Assembly: GCA_026990045.1 (NCBI GenBank)
Contig: JALSIK010000407.1
Coordinates: forward strand, 1-8,553
Origin: Chromatiales bacterium
GTDB taxonomy: Bacteria; Pseudomonadota; Gammaproteobacteria; CAMYNG01
Reading direction: 5' to 3'
DNA: 8,553 nucleotides
Position numbers and translations under genes: made by a program. Position 1 is the stretch's first letter; the number at the start of each line of letters is the position of its first letter. Below the pieces are notes generated by a model. The model worked only from the letters and a program-made list of their open reading frames with translations, ran no database searches and was not told the DNA's origin. Shown piece by piece: positions 5,359 to 8,553 of this stretch.

Positions 5359-5703
5359 ATGACCACGGCAACCCAATCGCCCCTGGTCTTCACCGACGCC
5401 GCCGCGGCCAAGGTGAAGAGCCTCATCGAGGAGGAGGGCAACGACAACCTCAAGCTGCGGGTGTTCGTCACCGGCGGAGGCTGCTCCGGCTTCCAGTACG
5501 GCTTCACCTTCGACGAGGAGGTGCAGGAGGGCGACACCACCGTGGAGAACGGCGGCGTGACCCTGCTCATCGACCCCATGAGCATCCAGTACCTCGTGGG
5601 GGCGGAGATCGACTACAAGGAAGACCTCTCCGGTGCCCAGTTCGTGATCCGCAATCCCAACGCCACCACCACCTGCGGCTGCGGTTCCTCCTTCTCGGTC
5701 TGA
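5359..5703 (+). CDS. erpA: Iron-sulfur cluster insertion protein ErpA
   Basis: A 114-residue A-type Fe-S carrier that hands clusters to target enzymes (in E. coli it supplies isoprenoid-synthesis enzymes and others). The three ligand cysteines are present: Cys42 in TGGGCSGFQYGF (38-49) and Cys106 and Cys108 in TTTCGCGSSF (103-112). PLVFTDAAAAKVKSLIEEE and DPMSIQYLVGAEIDY also read like E. coli ErpA, whose length is the same. ATG at 5359 is chosen, with GGAGA (5346-5350) eight bases before it; an in-frame GTG at 5344 would add five residues and overlap that ribosome site. It follows the bactofilin gene by 76 bases, which include a dyad and a possible promoter, so it may be both read through and separately controlled. 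No isc or suf genes are in view. Confidence 0.97.
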   Translation: MTTATQSPLVFTDAAAAKVKSLIEEEGNDNLKLRVFVTGGGCSGFQYGFTFDEEVQEGDTTVENGGVTLLIDPMSIQYLVGAEIDYKEDLSGAQFVIRNPNATTTCGCGSSFSV

Positions 5704-5711
5704 GTCCCCGC

Positions 5712-5745
5712 CGGCGCCGGGAACCGGCGCCGCCGTGCCGGTTCC
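5712..5745 (+). other. Two mutually exclusive hairpins between erpA and citrate synthase
   Basis: Hairpin A: CGGCGCCGG (5712-5720), loop GAA, CCGGCGCCG (5724-5732), nine base pairs. Hairpin B: 5720-5730 (GGAACCGGCGC) with 5735-5745 (GTGCCGGTTCC), eleven pairs including one G-U, loop CGCC. They share bases 5720-5732 and cannot form together. No T-tract follows either, so a classical terminator is not supported; a 3' end protector or attenuator-like switch is possible. Confidence 0.5.
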
Positions 5746-5749
5746 AATC

Positions 5750-5758
5750 TGCTATCCT
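5750..5758 (+). promoter_or_regulatory. Weak promoter-like site before citrate synthase
   Basis: TGCTATCCT resembles an extended -10 (TGn then TATCCT). No convincing -35 lies upstream, where the sequence is GC-rich hairpin. Transcription would start about 25 bases before the ATG. This is suggestive only. Confidence 0.3.
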
Positions 5759-5790
5759 TCACTGCGTCGCACGGTGCAAGGGGGAGCCCC

Positions 5791-6948
5791 ATGAGCGAGT
5801 ACCTGCCCGGCCTGGCGGGGGTGCCGGCCACCAAGTCCAACATCTCGGACATCGACGGCGAGAAGGGGATCCTCTCCTACCGCGGCTACCCCATCGAGCA
5901 GCTCGCCGAGCACAGCACCTTCGAGGAGACCGCTCTGCTGCTGCTGGACGGGCAGCTGCCCACGGCCGCCCAGCTGGCCGAGTTCGACGGCCGCCTGCGC
6001 CGCAACCGCCGGGTGCAGTACCACATCCGCGACCTCATGAAGACCTTTCCCGCCACCGGCCACCCCATGGAGATGCTGCAGACCGCGGTGGCCTCGCTGG
6101 GCATGTTCTATCCCGGCAACGAGTGCCTCACCGGCAGCCAGGCGTGCGAGGACCTGGACTACGTCCACAACATGACGGTGAAGATCCTGGCCCGCATGGG
6201 CACCCTGGTGGCCATGTGGCAGCACATCCGCTCGGGCTACGACCCGGTGGAGCCGCGCCCGGACCTGTCCTACGCCGAGAACTTCCTGTACATGTTCACC
6301 GGCCGCGAGCCCGACCCGATGCTGGCGCGGATCATGGACGTCTGCCTCATCCTCCACGCCGAGCACACCATCAACGCCTCCACCTTCGCCGTGCTGGTCA
6401 ATGCCTCCACCCTGGCCAGCCCCAACAGCGTCATCGCCGCCGCCATCGGTGCCCTGTCCGGGCCGCTGCACGGGGGCGCCAACCAGAAGGTGCTGGAAAT
6501 GCTGGAGGAGATCGGCTCGCCGGAGAAGGCCGAGGAGTACGTGGACCGGCGCCTGGCCGACAAGCAGGTGATCTGGGGCATGGGCCACCGCGAGTACAAG
6601 ACCAAGGACCCGCGGGCCAAGATCCTGGAACGGCTGGTGGACGAGCTCATGGCGGCCCGCGGGGGCGACGTCAACCCCCTGTTCGAGATCGCCAAGGCGG
6701 TGGAGCGGGTGTGCGAGGACCGCCTGGCGAAGAAGGGCGTCTATCCCAACGTGGACTTCTATTCCGGCATCCTCTACCACGAGATGGGGATCCCGGCCGA
6801 TCAGTTCACCGCCATTTTCGCCATCTCCCGCGCCGCCGGCTGGCTGGCCCACTGGCGCGAGCAGCTGGCCGACAACCGCATCTTCCGCCCCACCCAGGTC
6901 TACACCGGCGAGCCCCTGCGCGACTACGTGCCCATCGACCGGCGCTGA
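5791..6948 (+). CDS. Citrate synthase, short (type I-like) form
   Basis: A 385-residue cytoplasmic enzyme that condenses oxaloacetate with acetyl-CoA to citrate, the entry step of the TCA cycle. Catalytic residues are seen as His227 in GPLHGGANQ (224-232), His266 in GMGHREYKTKDPR (263-275) and Asp322 in YPNVDFYSGI (318-327); LHAEHTINASTFA (188-200) supplies the oxaloacetate-binding His192. The C-terminus shows FAISRAAGWLAHWREQ. Length and the short N-terminus match the dimeric Bacillus-like or 2-methylcitrate synthase group, not the roughly 427-residue hexameric enterobacterial GltA. The substrate is therefore not certain: PrpC activity is possible, but no propionate genes are nearby, so citrate synthase is preferred. 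AAGGGGGAG (5778-5786) lies just before the ATG. It is the same direction as erpA, 87 bases on, with alternative hairpins and a weak promoter-like site between them. Confidence 0.93.
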   Translation: MSEYLPGLAGVPATKSNISDIDGEKGILSYRGYPIEQLAEHSTFEETALLLLDGQLPTAAQLAEFDGRLRRNRRVQYHIRDLMKTFPATGHPMEMLQTAVASLGMFYPGNECLTGSQACEDLDYVHNMTVKILARMGTLVAMWQHIRSGYDPVEPRPDLSYAENFLYMFTGREPDPMLARIMDVCLILHAEHTINASTFAVLVNASTLASPNSVIAAAIGALSGPLHGGANQKVLEMLEEIGSPEKAEEYVDRRLADKQVIWGMGHREYKTKDPRAKILERLVDELMAARGGDVNPLFEIAKAVERVCEDRLAKKGVYPNVDFYSGILYHEMGIPADQFTAIFAISRAAGWLAHWREQLADNRIFRPTQVYTGEPLRDYVPIDRR

Positions 6949-6984
6949 CCGGAATCTTTCCAATCCGCCTGTATTTTCAACGGG

Positions 6985-7029
6985 TTGAGGCTGCGGCCCG
7001 GTCTTGAAGGGCCGGGGCTCAATGATTTT
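6985..7029 (+). terminator. Probable weak terminator after citrate synthase
   Basis: TTGAG (6985-6989) pairs with CTCAA (7018-7022), and CGGCCC (6994-6999) with GGGCCG (7009-7014), separated by a small internal loop. The stem is followed by TGATTTT (7023-7029). The stem is imperfect and the T-run short, so termination may be partial. Confidence 0.4.
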
Positions 7030-7064
7030 CGTGTCCGGACGCTAATGGGGCGAAGGGGGGGATT

Positions 7065-7081
7065 CTGCCCATGGCGGGCAG
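7065..7081 (+). other. Hairpin over an alternative start codon of the GGDEF gene
   Basis: CTGCCC (7065-7070), loop ATGGC, GGGCAG (7076-7081). The loop carries the in-frame ATG at 7071, and a run of seven G (7055-7061) lies just before the stem. If this ATG is used, the hairpin could limit its translation. It may also be chance in GC-rich DNA. Confidence 0.35.
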
Positions 7082-7124
7082 GGTCACGACGCTTTGCCCC
7101 CGGCAGCGAACTCCGCCATCGCCC

Positions 7125-8553
7125 ATGCAGATGCCCGGCCACTTCCATCCCTCCATCCCTGCCCGCAAGGGCAGCCTGCGCCAGCGGGGGCTGTCCTGGC
7201 TGCACAGCCTGGGAGTGAGGTTCCTGGTGTTCATCGTGGCGGTGCTGGGCCTGGCGCTGGCGGGGCCGGCGCTGCTGCACTACGTTCGGGATGCGGCCCG
7301 GGTGGAAGCGCGGCTGGCGGACAAGGGCCTGCACCTGGCGACGGCCGCCGCGGGTCTTGCCGTGCCCTCATCGTCGCGGGCCGCGGGCCCGGCCCTGGAG
7401 CGGGCCCTGAGGGCACTGCTGGCGGACGAGGAAGTGGCTTACGTGCGCATCGTCTTCGGCGACGGCCGGGTCATGGCGTGGACCGCCCACGCCGGGGAAG
7501 ATGCAGCAGGCCTGCGCCGCGCCCCCCATCTGGTCCATGTCCGCCATCGTCCCGGTGCGGGCCGTGTTCTCGTGGAGCTGGGGCTGGACCGGCGCCCGCG
7601 CCTCGCCGCGGCCGGAGCCGAGCTCCGGCGCCAGCTCGTGCACGGCGGCCTGGCCATGACCGTGCTCATCCTGGTGCTGGTGGTGGTCTACTATCGCCAA
7701 GTCCAGCGGCCCCTGGGCCAGCTCATCGCCGGCTACCGGCGGGTGGCTCGGGGCAACCTGGACGAACCGGTGCGCATCCAGCGGCGTGACGAGCTGGGGC
7801 GGCTGGCACGGGCCTTCAACCGCATGATGCTGCGCCTGCGCCGGATGCAGCGCGACAAGGATCGGGCGCTGGCGGAATTGCGCGAACTCAACCGCCACCT
7901 GGAGGCGCGCGTGGCCGACCGTACCCGGCGGCTGGAGGAGCTCAACCGCGACCTCGAGCACCAGGCCCTGCACGACGCCCTCACCGGCCTGCCCAACCGG
8001 ACCCTGATCCAGGAGCGGCTGCACCAGAGCGTGCTCGAGGCCAAGCGCCACCGGCGCAATTTCTCCGTGCTCATGATGGACCTGGACCGGTTCAAGGACA
8101 TCAACGACACCCTGGGGCACGACTGGGGCGACCGCCTGCTGGTGGAGGTGGCCCACCGGCTCCAGGCCCTGGTGCGCGAGACCGACACCGTGGGCCGGCT
8201 CGGCGGCGACGAGTTTCTCATCATCCTGCCGGACGCCGACCCCGAGGGGGCGGTGCAGGTGGCACGCAAGGTGCTGGAGGCCCTGGAGCCGGCGTTCAAC
8301 CTGGAGGGCATGCAGCTCGCCGTGTCCGCCAGCATCGGCATCGCGTCGTTTCCCGAACACGGCTTCAGTCCTTCCACCCTGCTCAAGTCGGCCGACGTGG
8401 CCATGTACGGGGCCAAGCAGGCCCGCGAGGGGTGGCGGGTGTACCAGTTCGACTCCGACCGCAACGACCGCGATCGCCTGGGGCTCATGAGCGAGCTGCG
8501 CGAGGCCATCCGCCGCGATGCCCTGCAGCTCGTCTACCAGCCCAAGGTGTCGC
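7125..8553 (+). CDS. Membrane-bound HAMP-GGDEF-EAL c-di-GMP signalling protein (runs off right edge)
   Basis: The first 476 codons are in the window; the reading frame is open to the edge. In order: cytoplasmic start, membrane segment about residues 33-53 (FLVFIVAVLGLALAGPALLHY), a periplasmic sensor of about 120 residues (54-173) with VAYVRIVFGDGRVMA (104-118), a second membrane segment (about 175-190), HAMP (195-240), a coiled-coil linker (242-280) and a GGDEF domain from HDALTGLPNR (283-292). The GGDEF motif (360-364) is intact, and RETD (351-354) five residues before it is a proper inhibitory RxxD site, so an active, product-inhibited diguanylate cyclase is likely. The chain ends at LQLVYQPKVS, the start of an EAL phosphodiesterase domain. 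Start is uncertain: ATGs at 7125 and 7131 lack a ribosome site; an in-frame ATG at 7071 has a G-run ten bases upstream, but the added codons look non-coding. The stimulus is unknown. Confidence 0.93.
   Translation, partial: MQMPGHFHPSIPARKGSLRQRGLSWLHSLGVRFLVFIVAVLGLALAGPALLHYVRDAARVEARLADKGLHLATAAAGLAVPSSSRAAGPALERALRALLADEEVAYVRIVFGDGRVMAWTAHAGEDAAGLRRAPHLVHVRHRPGAGRVLVELGLDRRPRLAAAGAELRRQLVHGGLAMTVLILVLVVVYYRQVQRPLGQLIAGYRRVARGNLDEPVRIQRRDELGRLARAFNRMMLRLRRMQRDKDRALAELRELNRHLEARVADRTRRLEELNRDLEHQALHDALTGLPNRTLIQERLHQSVLEAKRHRRNFSVLMMDLDRFKDINDTLGHDWGDRLLVEVAHRLQALVRETDTVGRLGGDEFLIILPDADPEGAVQVARKVLEALEPAFNLEGMQLAVSASIGIASFPEHGFSPSTLLKSADVAMYGAKQAREGWRVYQFDSDRNDRDRLGLMSELREAIRRDALQLVYQPKVS

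Noticed and set aside
5752..6963. 403-codon open frame on the minus strand opposite citrate synthase
   Set aside because: Same reason: it mirrors codon bias of a gene with all catalytic motifs on the plus strand, and its translation shows no family pattern.
7030..7124. A GEMM-type c-di-GMP riboswitch before the GGDEF gene
   Set aside because: CACGACGCTTTGCC looked suggestive, but the conserved GEMM blocks and the paired stems are not present in order on either strand.
1..8553. Mobile element, phage, CRISPR array, tRNA or defence system
   Set aside because: No transposase, integrase, regular spacer-repeat array, cloverleaf or defence-type protein was seen; apart from the 19-base pair at 2894-2984 no notable repeats were found by eye.

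Overview
The window is GC-rich chromosomal DNA with dense genes, short spacers and GC-ending codons. Protein features point to a gammaproteobacterium: a 114-residue ErpA very like the enterobacterial one, the gene order argC / DUF6776-like / bactofilin / erpA that I recall from pseudomonads, and an OprO/P-like porin. A sulfur-oxidising or related Chromatiales-type lineage would fit, but that is inference. No rRNA, tRNA, CRISPR array, transposase or phage gene was seen.

Left region (1-2887). An ECF sigma factor and the start of its probable anti-sigma factor lie on the minus strand with an ATGA overlap. Divergent from them, on the plus strand, are a secreted DsrE-fold protein and a porin. The 266-base divergent spacer holds the clearest regulatory signal of the window: the same bipartite motif, GGGAATAA-N15-CGTC, once on each strand and pointing at each transcription unit. 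This suggests that the sigma factor drives its own operon and the DsrE/porin pair. The stimulus and the role of the secreted pair are unknown.

Middle region (2888-5703). A spacer with two perfect 19-base repeats, two hairpins and a strong intrinsic terminator ends the porin unit. A TATAAT box then precedes argC (arginine biosynthesis), which overlaps a membrane-anchored coiled-coil protein gene (DUF6776-like), which in turn overlaps a bactofilin gene. These three look co-transcribed and translationally coupled. erpA (Fe-S cluster delivery) follows after a short spacer with its own promoter-like site and a 7-6-7 dyad.

Right region (5704-8553). A short-type citrate synthase follows erpA after a spacer that can fold into two mutually exclusive hairpins. 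After a probable weak terminator comes a membrane-bound HAMP-GGDEF-EAL signalling protein, cut by the window edge just as its EAL domain begins. Its GGDEF motif and RxxD inhibitory site are intact.

Most of the window is core housekeeping DNA. The least explained part is the ECF-controlled DsrE/porin module with its paired promoters.
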